This document shows, in pieces, positions 31,913-45,385 of a stretch of 64,000 bases of DNA (within the stretch, counting starts at the first letter, position 1; each line of letters starts with the position of its first letter). Below the pieces are notes generated by a model. That model was not told the DNA's origin. It worked only from the letters and a program-made list of their open reading frames with translations, and ran no database searches. The position numbers were made by a program, and so were the translations under genes. Source of the stretch: Dermatemys mawii (lineage: Eukaryota > Chordata > Testudines > Dermatemydidae); the NCBI GenBank assembly GCA_007922305.1, contig ML677365.1:15077553-15141552 (forward strand), in the 5' to 3' direction.

Positions 31913-33785
31913 TTTTCCAACAAAAATGAGAGTACATGTGCCAATTTATACACACTATTAGGATGTAGGAAGTAGTAGAAAAGGAAAGCAGGGAAACCAT
32001 CAGAAGAGAACAAAAGCTTTCCAGCCAAAGAACAAATTTAGAAACAGCAGCAAAGTATATACAGAGAGGGGAGACACACAGGACAGAGACTTAAACAAAC
32101 AAAACATAAAATCCCCAAAGATGTATGGCCTTCCAGATTCGGAACAAAAAGAAGAATTTTCCAAGGATGACACATCTATTTTTTAGTATTTAATAAGGAT
32201 CTGAGCATCAGCGTTGCAAAACTAATCATAATAGGCCACCATCTAATTCCACTCTCTCCAGGAAGATATAACTGAATAAGAATAAGAGCCACCCATCCAG
32301 AAACAGATGTTCTTTTAAAACTGACATATTCCTCTTCAACTGCAGTTTTAATACACAGGAAAATTGTTGCTTTCAAATCTTTACCTTTAAGATCATTATG
32401 AGTTATAAAAACAGATAACTTCTTAAAAGAATATATTAATATTCAAGAAATAAAGCAGAAGTTTTTTGGAATCGTAAAGTTTGTGGCAGAAAGGAGGACT
32501 GGAAATTTCCTCACTGGGACTTTAGGTCAGAGGTTCTCCAGCTGTGGTCTAGGAACTGCTGCTGGGCTCTGCAACACTTGTGGAAAGTTACCTGATCATA
32601 AGCTGCTAAGATGAATATAGGACCAGGTAAAATGAATTAAAAATAAATACTTCTTAGCTCTTTCATAGTACTATCTACAGATATCAAATGGGCATGACAA
32701 TGAAAAACACTGACAGAAACAGATATTTAAAAAAAAAAAAAAGTTTATCTTTCTGCTACCCTGGCAACATTTTTTCTAATAATATTTATTGTTTCTAGTG
32801 CCAAACATATCCAAAATGTTTTACAAATGTATGGAGGACCCAGCCTTGAAGCATTTACAATCTAAAAAACCCTTTTTAAACCTCCTGTGCACATCATTAC
32901 ATCTATAATAGTTTAAAATATTACAAGCAATTGCATTGGGGGTCTTAATGTAATTATGTTTGTGTGTGCATGAAGATACTACATACAGCTGACTTTTATC
33001 AGGACGAAAAATGATAAAACCTAAGAGTTTGCTAAAACGTAAGCTACTGAGTAATTGATCAAGGGGTCTAAGGGATTAGAAATGTGATTTAAAGGCAACC
33101 AAGGGGAAAATCAGTCTCCAAATACCTTTAAAAAAAAGATTTAAAAACCTGAATGGATCACAGATTTTCTTGTGGAAAATCCTATCATTCAATTAGGCCT
33201 CTTCATATGTTTAAAACTGCCTAAAACAATTCTCTTTCCTCCCCCTTTCCTTTTCCTTAAGCTGTCTGACTTCTGTTACATGTATTATACAGAAGCAAAA
33301 ACACTTGAATAAAAGACTTAATGAGGCTTACTCCTTAGAATAGCTCCCTCTCACTATCCCAAAGGGAGAGAAATGAGCAATTTGGACATACCTATATCTG
33401 CTTTACACTTACACAATTAAATTAGACTTTTTTTTAATTACAAAGGAGTAGAATTAATAATATCCTTGTAACCACTGCAGTGCATGAAATCAGAAATTCT
33501 GAAGATTACCGTATGCGACTCAGGCAGTCAGTACGTTTGGCCATCCTGGATACATGACTTGCAATTTGGGGTTTGCATGATTGCCTGTTCATGGATAAGT
33601 TTGCCCCTAGACTCTTCTACATTGGTTTGCCTTAGAATAAAGCTTTTACAGGTTAAGCTTACCAATATACTATATATTTTGATGCCATTTATTCTACTGG
33701 ACTTTCACTATTTTTGCATTCTATTTTATTCTTATTAATGACTATGATAAAAGTGATGATTATCTTCATTTATGCTAACACTTGA
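31913..33785. other. Intron with one faint SINE-like patch
   Basis: This is AT-rich sequence with an A15 run at 32727-32741. A patch at 32798-32870 (GTGCCAAACATATCC, AAGCATTTACAATCT) resembles a widespread amniote SINE tail, but weakly. Confidence 0.45.
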
Positions 33786-33787
33786 TT

Positions 33788-33962
33788 CTCACCACACACA
33801 TCCTGTCCAGTAGGCAAGGTAAATATTATCCCATTTGATATGTGGGAAAACCAAAGCAGAAAGACATAGTGACTTATCCATGGTCACTCAGTGAGTCAAT
33901 GGTACAGACAGTATTACAACACGAGTCCATGATTCCTAACTCCATATTTCTGCCTCTAGAGT
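33788..33962 (+). repeat. MIR/CORE-SINE-like fragment
   Basis: The sequence GACTTATCCATGGTCACTCA, followed by GTGAGTCAATGGTACAGACA and then CCATGATTCCTAACTCC, parallels the MIR core (GTGACTTGCCCAAGGTCACA followed by a mixed tail). It is old and diverged. Confidence 0.65.
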
Positions 33963-35780
33963 CAATGAGTGTCAGCAAATGAAGATGAATGTGAGAACAA
34001 CGTGGCAGTGCAACCATAGAAAGACTTTCTGCAGAAGTTATGTTATTTGTCACTTTATTCTGACAGGCAGTCTAAAAACATGGTTTGAGACCTACTGTGG
34101 TGATGTGTGCTAAGTTTCACATTATCACTGTCACCCTCACTATCATGCTGGATATAACAACTTTTGGATACCTGAAATGTGCATGCCACAGCACACAAAC
34201 CTGTATACTTTGCTAAGTCCCTTTACAAAACAGGAAAATAATATGCTATGTTTCATCTGGAAACTATCATGTTAAATGTTTACAGCTGAAAAACTTTTAG
34301 GTAAGGGTTGTAGCTACACAACAGGAACTCAATTAGAAATAGAAGTGTGCAGGTAATACAGTATACATGTTGAAATATAGTTTTTAAAGCTAGACAGTTA
34401 AACTGCAGATTTGTTTGTACTTATATAGAACTTTAATGAAAAAAATAAATTGTAAGCAGAGAAATGGATGTTTCCAATAATGAAAATATTTTTCTAGTAT
34501 TTACTGAAACTGTGGTTGCTTGCTATGCTAAGTATTAATTAGTTAATGTTTGTAAAATGCTTTGAAGAGGAAAAGTGCTACAATATGTACATGTTATGAA
34601 TTCACTGGTTTATTAAATAGCTGCAAAATAAGCACCACAAAACCTAAATAAATAGAGCACACATTTACACTGTACAGACAAGTTTAACTTTACATCATTC
34701 TTTTCAGATATTAAAATATTTTGAATGAATGTGTACAATTTGTATTTAAGAAACAACTGATTTTTTTTCTGATTGACCCCACATTTATATATGTGTGAGA
34801 GGTGGTACTAGAATTTAAAGTCAGAACTTTTTAAGTTGAAATTTCATAAACAAAGATCAGCAGAAAGAAAAATAACCTCAATGGAAGTAAATGAGCTGAC
34901 TTGGAAGAGAAGGAACATCAGTTAGAAATAGAAGCCTACACAGAATAGTGGAGAAGCATTTACAACCACTTCAGTTACATAGAGTAAATCCATCTTAATG
35001 ATGACATTAAAAAAAAAAGTAGTTGGCTCAACAATCATACAAAGTATTCTAAGGAACCTGATAATGCACAGTGTCCCTGATTCACCAAGATATTTAAACA
35101 CACGCCTAATTGTAAGCAGAAGAATAACCCTATTGAAGCCAATTGGGTATTAAAAACTTTAAAAACCAAGCTTTAAGTCCCTTACTAAATTGGACCAAAG
35201 ATAAGTGTCAAGAAGGAGGACATAGCAGCTAGCGAACTACATTCTTTGAGAAATCAATTAAGGAAGAAGTAACAGTAAGTTACTTACACATGCTTATATT
35301 CAATGCTTACTTGATTATTCTGTAATATTTTAAATTTCAGAATTTTAAACTAGTAAGAACTAATATTAAAACATAAAATATGTAACTAGCATTGCCCTGG
35401 ACACCATAGGAAAACAAGACAAGACATCAGGAAGGTGCTTTAGCTAGGTTAGAATGTTATTAGCGTATCTGGGAAAGTATCTCTTCCAGTGCAGGTCAAC
35501 CTTTCTTCTGTAATCTGCACCACCTGGGGGAAAATTGACCTCAGCTCTGCCTCCCTCCAAACCTTTAATCTGGTGCCTGCAGCACTCTGGGGGCCCAATC
35601 ACCTTTCCATCACATCAGAGTTGAGGTTATGGGGAAAGGGAGTTGATGCCAGATATTAGAAGTCCCAAACTAATTCCTCATCTACTCCTGATTCAAATTC
35701 CAGTTCATTAGGGAAGTGTGCAGCACTGTTTCTTATTTATTAAACATGAACTGGCAAAGCACACTTGTCAGCTTGTGACA
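33963..35780. other. Intron without recognised features
   Basis: This is AT-rich sequence. A stretch at about 35488 (CAGTGCAGGTCAACC) resembles a hAT terminus but has no visible partner. Confidence 0.45.
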
Positions 35781-36078
35781 CGAACACCTTTATGACCCAC
35801 CCTAACAAGTGGATCCTGGGGTGCTGGGAGGAAGGTGAAAAAACCCACACCACTCAGGACCAGGAAAAAATCCTTCCCAGACCCAAAAAGTGACTAATAT
35901 GATGCTAACAGCAAGACCCAGAAACCCAATCTTATTCTAAACCCAGGGTGCTATTGTTCCCAGGCACATAATGATACCTTGGGCAGGAGAAAGGGTTGAT
36001 AAGCCCTCCCCACACAGATGCACACAAGCTAATGGGTTTCTGCTATACCCTTCTATCCAGCCAATCAGCCCCACTTAT

Positions 36079-36352
36079 CATAGAATCATAGAATATCAGG
36101 GTTGGAAGGGACCTCGGGAGATCATCTAGTTCAACCCCCTGCTTAAAGCAGGACTAACCACAATTAAATTATCCCAACCAGGGCTTTGTCAAGCCTGACC
36201 TTAAAAACCTCTAAGGAAGGAGATTCCACCACCTCCCTAGGTAACCCATTCCAGTGCTTCACCACCCTCCTAGTTAAAAAGTTTCTCCTACCATACAACC
36301 TAAACCCCTCCCACTGCAACTTAAGACCATTACTCTTTGTTCTGTCAGCGCA
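36079..36352 (-). mobile_element. CR1 LINE 3' end, short
   Basis: The plus strand reads TCATAGAATCATAGAATATC, then GGGTTGGAAGGGACCTCGGG, the reversed 3' end of CR1 on the minus strand. The match fades at about 36350 (TTAAGACCATTACTC). Upstream plus sequence at 35800-36070 (GGAAAAAATCCTTCCCAGAC) may be a separate CR1 3' region but is less certain. Confidence 0.88.
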
Positions 36353-38050
36353 TGAACGATGCTGAGCCCCAACTAGGAAAATCCTTAAAGCTATTTTCTT
36401 TCTCTTGATGGCCCAGTGAAAGAATTCCTACCTGTGAACAACTGTTAAACTTCATACACATTTAGGTATGTGTTCTGTTCTGGCTATTTTGCTGACTGGC
36501 CTACTTTCAGGTAAAATTGCTTATAAATCTTCCTATTTAATACTTATTTTCATAAACAATATTGCATGAACTATTTTTGCAGTTATCAATACAGTCCATA
36601 AAACTATGCCATTTAACAGCTTTTATTAAATCTTAAACTCAGCCTTTCAGTCTGAGATTTGCAAGAACATTCCCAGATAAATGCATGACATGCTCTTTGT
36701 TTTGCCTTACATTCACAGAATAAATTTAAAAATAAAAATATAGCTTTTTTAAAAATTCCAAATTTAAAATTAATCAAGTTCTGAAAACTATTTCCAAAAG
36801 AACAATGTCTGCTCTCTGCCCCTCTTGATTATGAATTTCACAACATATAAGAGGACAGAATTGCACGGCTTTATATCCCTAACATTCTCAAAGACCTCAA
36901 GTGGCGGTGCTCTTGGCTGCAACAGAAAGTCAAAAGCGAAGACACTGATATACAACATAAAACATTCTAGATTACTGGACATTAGGAGTAAGTACCATGA
37001 GCTCCCTCACTAATTCTGTCTGCTAAAAAACCTGTCTTCTTTACAAAATAATATGGTTCAATTCATTTTGCTCAATTACTGCCCATTCATGTAAAACCTA
37101 CAGTAAGTGATTAAAGTCCAGGGAAATTTTTTATCCTCATAAGATTCCAAATGTGTTTACGGAAGCATAGAAATCAGAGTGCCTCTAAGTCCTGTGGTAA
37201 AGATACTTCAGATGTACATACATATACTATACTGTATCTCTCTGCTATTTACTTTCATTCAGATACAAAAAGTGCTCTTGTTCATTTAAATCAGTGGTCA
37301 TCCACTGCACAGCAGGCATGAAAAAATGATGATAATCATTCCGTTCATTGGAGCAGAAATATGTGATCACCTAATTCAAATACTTTAGATAAGTCAATAT
37401 TTCTCACCAACCAGCCTACCCTCACAGCTGCCAATTTTCTGCATTTCAGGAGTCCATTTTAAGCGGAATCTAGTTCAGCACTTTAACTGTATTTCAGACA
37501 AAAGGCATACTTGTACTTAATTTGCTAACTAATGGTCAAATCCTGCCATGCTGTAAGTCAAGAGAAATTTTGCCCAACTTGAGATCAAAATTGTACTTAT
37601 AAACTTAAGGAATATTTCTACAAGGGGTCACTTTGCCTGCCCAGTGCACCTTCTAACAAATGTCAAAAAGTTTGAGATTGCCTAAATGATGTCTATCGCT
37701 ATTTAATAATGATAAAACAAAATTACTTAGATCATATCTCCATTTTAATAGTGATTCTCTATATTTTGTAGTAGTGCATTGGGAATAAAATAGTTAAAAT
37801 AAAATACTGTAGGGAAACTCTAAGCAATAAAGATTTGGCCCAGATCCTCAGGACTCATTCTGGCTCTTTTTGTCTGCTTCAGCACTACAAAATAGCTAGA
37901 AATATGACTTTAAAAAGATGTTGGGGATTTCCTTGGTGAAAGGGAACCCAAGAGTGGCATAAAGCCAGGGTAGCCAGAAGTATACCACTCATTTCCATTG
38001 ATATAAGCAGTGTGTCAGAGTATATTGAGACAGGGGGAGGGGACCAGAGT
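36353..38050. other. Intron without recognised features
   Basis: This is AT-rich sequence. A patch at 37528-37575 (GGTCAAATCCTGCCATGCTG) is reminiscent of short palindromic MITEs but is too degraded to define. Confidence 0.45.
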
Positions 38051-38061
38051 ACACTGTATTC

Positions 38062-38491
38062 CAGGGGTGGCCAACCTGAGCCGAGAAGGAGCCAGAATTT
38101 GCCAGTGTACATTGCCAAAGAGCCCCAGTAATATGTCAGCAGCCCCTCAGCAGGTCCCGCCACCCACTCCCAGCATCTCCCACTCACCAGCAGCCCCACC
38201 AGTCAGTGCACCCTCTCTTCCCCGCACCTCCCAATCATGCAGGAGGAGTGGCGTGCAGGAAGCTCTGGGACAGAGGGGGAGGAGTGAGGGCATGCCAGGC
38301 TCAGGGGCAAAAAAGGGTGGAGTGGGGGCAGGGCCTATGGCAGAGGCAGGTGTTGAGCAGTGAGAACCCCAAGCATGTTGAAAAGCTGGTGCCTATAGCT
38401 CGAGCCCTGGAGTCGGTGCCTATACAAGGAGTTGCATATTAACTTCTGAAGAGCCACATGTGGCTCCAGAGTCACAGGATGGCAACCCCTG
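38062..38491. mobile_element. Non-autonomous hAT element with near-perfect 8-bp duplication
   Basis: The termini are CAGGGGTGGCCAACCTG and, in reverse complement, CAGGGGTTGCCATCCTG. The flanks are CTGTATTC (38054-38061) and CGGTATTC (38492-38499), one mismatch in eight. The interior is GC-rich, with AGGAGCCAGAATTTGCCAGT near the left and GAGCCACATGTGGCTC near the right. The ORFs in it are composition artefacts. Confidence 0.88.
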
Positions 38492-38727
38492 CGGTATTCT
38501 ACCAATTCATTACAGGTCAGTGGAAGTTACACTTCTCTAATTTGTGCAAAGCTGAGGATTTTGACCTTTGTTTTTAACTATGTTTTTAACTACAGTTCAT
38601 GTTTACCATACATTATCATAATCAATGCTTCATCAGGTAGGTCGTTAGCATTATTTTGATCAACGTAATACTGAGAAAGTTCCAAAATTAATTTGCACAA
38701 TGTAACTGATATTTCACTCCACATTCT

Positions 38728-39640
38728 TTTTGAAAATATGCTTATGATATGAATATGACATAACTGAGACGTACTTTATGCAAGGGGGGGTCTTGTCTTC
38801 TAAGATATCATGGAAATCAGTTCTAATTTACTGAATGTGATTATTCAATTTGTATGCCCGTCTCATTTCTGTATTTGATGTTAGGAATATTGACTATGTA
38901 TCTGTATTTCAACTATGCTACTTTGGGTGGCGCCCACTCTAAAACTTCAGGTACAACAGTGGAAAAGCCAGACAGGGTTGATGCCCCATTAACATTGAGA
39001 ATGGACTGTAAAAAGGCCTGGCCTTCCTGCAGACCCTTCATACTGCCACTGACTCATGGACGCTGTGATACTACAAAGTCAGGTGGTCTTGTCATCTGAT
39101 ACTAAACATTATCTGGGATTACTTGTAACTTTCTACTGGAAAGGGATGTGTGTGTCAAGTTTGGGAAACAAAGGATTCCCACCTTATATAAATCCTGTTG
39201 AAGAGTGGGGAGAAAGGCAAAGGGGACACCACATCTCCTTGGCCTTTCCGCCCAAGAAGAAAGACTGCTAAACCCTGAAGGGAAGGTCGGGGAGAGAGAA
39301 ATCCAGATTGAGACAGGGATCCAGTCTGAAAAGAAATATAACTTGAAACTCTGAACCACAGAAACTTTGCAACCTGCCTAAAATAACATTTAGGGTAACA
39401 AATTACATTTTTGTAACCTGTTTCTTAAGTATGTTGAGTTTAGCTTATGTATTTTGCTTTATTTGGTCAGTAATCTACTTTGTTCTGTCTGTTATCTCTC
39501 ATATTCACTTAAAATTCATCCTTTGTAGGCACGTGAGTGCTAGGGAGCCCTCTCACATAGAGCTGACCTCTAGTCTGTGTCTGCAGCAAGAGGTGTGTGT
39601 CTGCGTGTGTGTGTGTCTGTCTCTGTCTCTCAAACCCATC
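38728..39640 (+). mobile_element. LTR-like repeat copy 2 (retrovirus-like family)
   Basis: This is a diverged relative of the copy at 31088. It shares the sequence ATATGCTTATGATATGAATA followed by TGACATAACTGAG, the AAAGGATTCCCACCTTATAT block, and the TTACTTTGTTCTGTC and GTTATC region near 39478-39495. It ends near a GT-rich stretch. No gag, pol or env sequence was seen. Limits are approximate. Confidence 0.55.
39594..39630. repeat. GT/CT-rich simple repeat
   Basis: The sequence alternates GTGTGTGTCTGCGTGTGTGT then TCTGTCTCTGTCTC; a short impure microsatellite. Confidence 0.8.
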
Positions 39641-40069
39641 ACAGTAACATATTGCATGCCTTTAAGATTTACAAAAGTGGAAAGGATTAAATTAAAAAAT
39701 ATCAATGAAACTGACAAGTAGCATATCTAATGAATGATCTCCTTTTTCCTTACATTTCTTGGTAAGTAATAATAATTCATAATAAACAGAAAAACATCAT
39801 ATGTATAATGTGAAGCAGTCAGAGAAAACTATTTGTGTAGCAGTGGTTCAGTAGTCAACATTAAAACTGAATGTGTACCAACAGTTACCAGGGTATACAA
39901 GACGCACCAATTATAAAAAAACAACTGCAGTATCACAGATACAACTAAGTGTTTACCAACTATATGTTGGGTTTTTTTTACAGAAACCACCAGCATTCAA
40001 ATATTAATAAGAATAAACTATACAAAACATTTCAGTCAATCAAACTTGGGATGCTTAAAACATTTGAGG

Positions 40070-40090
40070 GGTTTTTTTTTTTTTTTTTAT
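40070..40090. repeat. Poly-T run
   Basis: About 19 consecutive T follow GGGG, equal to a poly-A on the minus strand. No SINE or LINE body adjoining it was recognised. Confidence 0.8.
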
Positions 40091-40334
40091 ATAGAATGAA
40101 CTATGTTCTGCCTACTCAGAACAATACACTGACATTTCCTTACTATGAATAAGAGATTCTAAAACTGGAATGGTTTATTTTATAGTACACTCTTTTCTAT
40201 TGGTATAAGCTCTTAATGCTGAACCAGAAAGTTCTTGGTTCATGTCTCAACTTTGGACTAGATGTAATGCTCACTGATGAGTTTGCAGTGCAATACTAGC
40301 AGAATACAGCAAATGGTGTCATCCTTTGGATAGA

Positions 40335-40616
40335 TAAGGTGGGCAGGGAATATCTTTTTATTGGATCAACTTCTGTTAGTGAGAGAGACATGCTTTTGAG
40401 CTTACACAGAGCTCTTCTTTAGATTGTTAGCATCACAGCAAAGTACAAAGTGGAACAGATTGTTTAGCATAGGTACTTAGCACATATTCTAAGGGACCAT
40501 TCAAGGTGTAGTAGCCCATCAACAGCTATGACCAAAGAGAATATATGCTAGCTACCTATGCTAAACAACCTTGTCTCTCTAATATCCTGGGACCAACATG
40601 GCTACAACACTGCATT
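40335..40616. mobile_element. Penelope-like element terminus, inverted arrangement
   Basis: Left part (40335-40425) reads AAGGTGGGCAGGGAATATCT, TTGGATCAACTTCTGTTAGT and GAGCTTACACAGAGCTCTTC. Right part (40569-40610) reads CTTGTCTCTCTAATATCCTG then GGGACCAACATGGCTACAAC. I recognise these as two ends of a common turtle/crocodilian Penelope-like repeat, in opposite relative orientation. Recognition is from memory. Confidence 0.55.
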
Positions 40617-41303
40617 CATCCTTTGGATGAACTATTAAATCAAGGTACCAATTTTCCGACTGATGGGTGCCCACATGGAAATTAACGATTTCAAGATATT
40701 TAATGAAAAAAAGAGCATGATAATCCTGACAACCTGAAAAAAATTGTTTTTCTCATTAAAATGATTTCTAATATCAGTGGCTGTCTGTAAGCTACTGATG
40801 AGTGTATAACACTTGCTGGATTTGCTTATACAGTCACTTGCTGCATGAACAATTTTCAATTCATTTTCCTTCAAGTGTTTGGATATTTGCATATGAAATA
40901 CTCTATATATAAACAATTCTCTTCTACTGTGTTACTGACTGATGCATTTGAGATGCCAGCCACAAGTTACAACTTACTATTTCAGAAGTACTTTTAATTC
41001 AGTTCTCAGAGAAAAAGACAAAAATTAAAAAATAATAGAGATAAACAAATGCAGTTTTTACAGAACACTACAAAAGATTCAGCTGAAATTGTAATTGGCA
41101 TCCTGACATATTAGCATTTTTAGCATTTCTGGAAACTTGAAAGTATTGGCATTCAAGCTTCCCCACAACTTGTGTTTCCTATTACAGTGATCGATAATAT
41201 TTTCTCACCCACCTGTGTCATACAGATTATACATGTGAATACTTTGCTAAGGCCACCTGATGTGGGATACACTTCTCTAGTTGGCTACAAGTCAGCTAAT
41301 CTC

Positions 41304-41326
41304 TTCTTTTTTTTTTTTTCTTTCAG
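41304..41326. repeat. Polypyrimidine run
   Basis: A run of T with a few C ends in CAG at 41324-41326. It looks like a splice acceptor on the plus strand but is not followed by recognisable coding sequence. Confidence 0.6.
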
Positions 41327-41439
41327 CTAATATAGCTGCTGAGAATGTGAGCAGAAGATCTGGGTGGATGTTGGAGCTGAAAGAAGAATTCAGCTGGCCT
41401 TTCTCGTCTTTGATAGAGCCTCAGTTCAGAGAAGGAAAA

Positions 41440-41945
41440 AAGCTGAAGCTGAAACGGGGCCTCAAAGAAAGGAAGAACAGATATCAAAAGGGAGTTTGAG
41501 TGGTGAAAGCAAAGATTATGGTGCATTTTGGAAGCAGAAAGGGAAATTTAGGGGGCTTTGAATAGTGGGAACAAAGATCAGAGAAGATGATGTGGGAAGG
41601 TGGGAGTGAGTGGAAATGGTTTTGTGGACTTTGTATGGATGAGGAGCATCTACAAGAAAGACATGTATATCTAGAAGTGGGAGAAGAGAAAAGTGAAACA
41701 AAACAAGGTGGTGATGTCAGTCCATGATGAGAAGACAAGAAAGAAAGCAATGAGCTAGCTAGGCAAGAGAATAAACCGAGGATAAAAGGAGGAAGAAGAA
41801 AAAAGAGCAAACAGAAAATCAGGGGAAAAGACAGCGAGCAAACTCAGAATGGAGAGAGAGCAGAAAACTAGGAATGGGAAGAACTAAAGGATATTTAAAA
41901 GTAAGAGAAAAGGGGAAGGAATGTTTTAAGGTGGGGAAGGAGAGT
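41440..41945 (+). repeat. Purine-rich low-complexity tract
   Basis: A roughly 500-bp stretch is strongly biased to A and G (GGGAAGGTGGGAGTGAG, AGGAGGAAGAAGAAAAAAG). The complementary-strand ORFs are pyrimidine-derived and have no motif. Confidence 0.6.
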
Positions 41946-44900
41946 CTTTTTATTTATTTTTTTTGTGCAACAATTTTTTTTCTCCTCATCACTGATCCAG
42001 CCATAGGACCTTTAAAATACATTCACCACTTTAACACTAACTTCTTTTTCTACAGGTCTATTAAACTGAGGCCCAGTCTTTCCATGTAGAAATGGTGAGA
42101 GAGAGACAGTCAAAGGAAGAGGGAAAAAACGCAACAATCTATGGAACAAGACAAATGGCGAATATAATTTTTGCACCCTCATCACTGTGTTATCTCACCT
42201 CTGAGAAACAACAGAGAGGCTCAGTAAACAACAAATAAATAAGGGATGACAGGCAACCACCTACATCCTTACAGAGTAACTGTGTGAACTTACTGTCACC
42301 CTCGTCCTTTTTCTCTCCCCTTCTCTATTGTTCCTTTCCTGTAAATTATCATTACTGTCACCTGTTAACTCTAGACTGCACATTCTATTGTGGTTTTTTT
42401 CATATTTTGTAACGTCTAGGATATCCCTGGACGCTTGATAAATAATAACAGCAGTTTGATACTTGGAGTAGGGGCCTTGTCTTATTTATTTGCTGAGCAC
42501 TTAGGTGCCATACAAGTAACTATTTTGCTCTTTTACCATACTTCATTTCTGCCAAGGTTTCAGTAGTCTTTACGTCACAAGCTGGTAAAATTAGAGATCA
42601 ACATTTTAAATTATTTTACTGCAATTCCAAGCTGCTGTCAGTTAATATAGAGGCTTGGTTTTAAGTTGTTCTCAAGAGACTGCTTCTAAGAGCATGCTGG
42701 AAAAGAAACAGGTAAAATCAAGACAATTATTGGCACTGTGTGATTTTTAGATACACACTCTCTCAACTGGCATGGACTACACACACATCTTACACTGATG
42801 AAGGACTCCCAGCTTTCTAACCATTTAAGCCACGCATACCTAGCCCTGATGGATAACAAGATACCAATCTTAAAATAATTAGTGATTTCTCTATCAAGAA
42901 GTGGTTTTTTTAAACTGGTCTGACACTAAGTATGACAAAAGCCTGAACCTATAATTAGTCTGATTTTTACTCCTTATTTTATGGAGAAAAGAGAGAGAGA
43001 GGAAGAGGAGTAGTAAAAGAAAACTATAAAAAGGTAAAATGAAACTGGAAATATGGTAGACAGAGTCAGTTAAACTAGGAGATGGTAGCAAAGGGAACAA
43101 AGAAATGGAAAAGAGGTGCAGATATACAATTTAAAGATTAGCACACTACATACTAATTTATTCATATTCCAATATATGTTATACATATCTAGCAGAAAAG
43201 AGGATCTGAAAGAAAGGGTAAAGAGTCAATTGTAATTTTTTTGATGGGGAAACCTCACCTTCTACAGCTGAACTTTTCCAAATTCTGATAACTACCATCT
43301 CCTGTGGCCTCACATCCGCAACAGAGATCTTTCTAGCTAGTCAAACCACAGATTATAGAATATGAGAGTTCAAGTCTAGCGTTCTTCAACTTCACTGACA
43401 GGGTCAGATCTTCCCTCCCTCAATCCTCTAACCAGAAACCAATTCTGCACAATAGGCTACAATATGAACCCTAAAAGGAAAAAAAAAAAAGCATCTGTTG
43501 TCCTATCCACTTCCAGCAAGCTACTGATGAAAAATAAGGGGGTACAGAGGCTAAGAGTGACAACATTTCCAGAATTCTATTATCTCTCTCTACCATTAGG
43601 GGTCCATTTGAGGTGGACACGATGTCCCTTTAAATCACTTTTACTCATCAACATTCTTTTAGCTTTTACTTTTATACACTGAGGCTTAAATTTAAATGGG
43701 TACATAAAACCGTATGTGCATGAATTGTACATGAGCAAGCCAGAGATCTGCATGCCCGTGTGCAGCCGCAACTCCTATCTATACCACGCATTCTACACCT
43801 GCAACTCCAGAGCATGTACAAATGTGCACATATTTAAAAGTTGAGGTCGAGGATTAGAACCAAACATTTTGTCATGTACATTGCAATCTTAAAAAAAGAT
43901 AAAAGAACAAATTTTGAAAACAATTTTTTTAAAACAAACAGTGCTGTAGCTTTGCTTGTCGTATAAAATATTTCCCACTTTCACATAATTTGAAAGTCTT
44001 TAACAAAGCAGGAATTAACTACGCCAAATTCCATAATGCATTCTTCAAAATACTAACTACTTTTAATTCAAAAAGGAAAATAGAATACTTAGTCAAACCA
44101 TTCTATCTCCTGAGAGAAACAAAGCTATCATATTTATTCATTAGTGTTAAACTCTGTGCCATGAAATTATTTTACAATGAAACTAAACACCCGATTAATC
44201 TTAAAAAGAATGGCATTTAGTCTAAACTAGTAAGATAAAGTACATGATTAAAGTGAGCGATTCCTAATATAAATAAAATCTAACAAGGAAGTTTTCTTTT
44301 TTGCTGCAGTAATGTCCATTTTGCTAAATAATTAAAAACATGACTTCTCAACGTCCATTTTTAATTTAAATTGAGCAGTTTTTCATTAGAAAACTAAGGA
44401 CTACTTTGATGACTCATGAAAATAGTTGTTTGTCTTTATTATTACCGTTATTTACCAATTTTTTGCTACAAAATTTTTGCTACAAAAAAAGAGGTTGTTT
44501 GTAAAATCAATATCACCACTCTTGACACCTCCAGATTTTGAACAATAGACTTTTTGATTAGGGTTTGATCATCACCAGCAATGGGAAATCTGATTCCTTT
44601 ACAAAGAAGACAGTAGCAACGGTCAAAGGTCAGAATTGGCTAGAGAACTGAAAAAGAGAATGAGCCAGCCAAAGGGATGAATACTCAAAACTCAAGTCCA
44701 AAGTTACGTCCAGATAAAATATAGATGGTCACATAAACAGGCAACTTCCACATATTAATGTTGCTTTTGTGCATGCAAGTAAATATTTGCATGAGCAATT
44801 ACCTGTGCAAAATGAAAGTTTGTGCGGTTTTTGTAGGTGCAATTCAGAATCCAAGTTTTGAAAATCTCACTTGGTAAAAATACACACTTGCCCCTACCCT

Positions 44901-45380
44901 CACTCCTCCCCCCCATAACAACTTAGAAGAGCCATTAAAAATTCTATAATTTCAAATTAATCAGTCCTCAATGCCAAATATGCATTTATCCAAGTTCCCT
45001 CTTACATTTCCTCTTCCATGTAGCAGACTCACCCCTTGTCCCACTCCTCAGTACACCCTTCTTCTTCACTTCATAAAAACTCTTGCCTCCCTGGCTTTCC
45101 ACAAAGTATTTCCCCAGCTCAGGCACTCATACTTCCCACTTGCTTTCTCCCAACTACTAGTTTCACACTCAAAATTCCTCTGGGTTTCTGGGTTCCATGC
45201 AAAAGTATTCCTTCTCAGCCTATGGTTTCCAGCCTGAGAGAAATATGAGGATCAACACAGAGAGCAAACAACAAGCCTAAAGTAAAGGAGTGGGATGGGA
45301 AATGAGGGCTTCCAAAAAGCTATTTAATATTTTTTTTAAAGGTGGCACCTGTAAGCACAGGTCTTGCATACAGTGAAAAT
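41946..45380. other. Intron without recognised features
   Basis: This is mostly AT-rich sequence. A region near 42300-42540, ending CTGAGCACTTAGGTGCCATA, may be an old MIR/L2 tail. The 88- and 70-codon ORFs at 44971-45248 have no recognisable motif. Confidence 0.45.
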
Positions 45381-45385
45381 AAAAT

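Noticed and set aside
32520..32640. Possible hAT element starting CAGAGGTTCTCCAGCTG
   Set aside because: Only one terminus-like string was seen; no partner terminus or 8-bp duplication was found.
35488..35850. Possible hAT element starting CAGTGCAGGTCAACC
   Set aside because: No matching right terminus or duplication could be identified.
41304..41561. Polypyrimidine tract plus CAG as a plus-strand exon start
   Set aside because: The following ORFs are purine-rich low-complexity sequence with no recognisable protein and no clear donor.
44971..45248. Two overlapping ORFs (88 and 70 codons)
   Set aside because: Pyrimidine-rich sequence in two frames, no motif, no splice sites.
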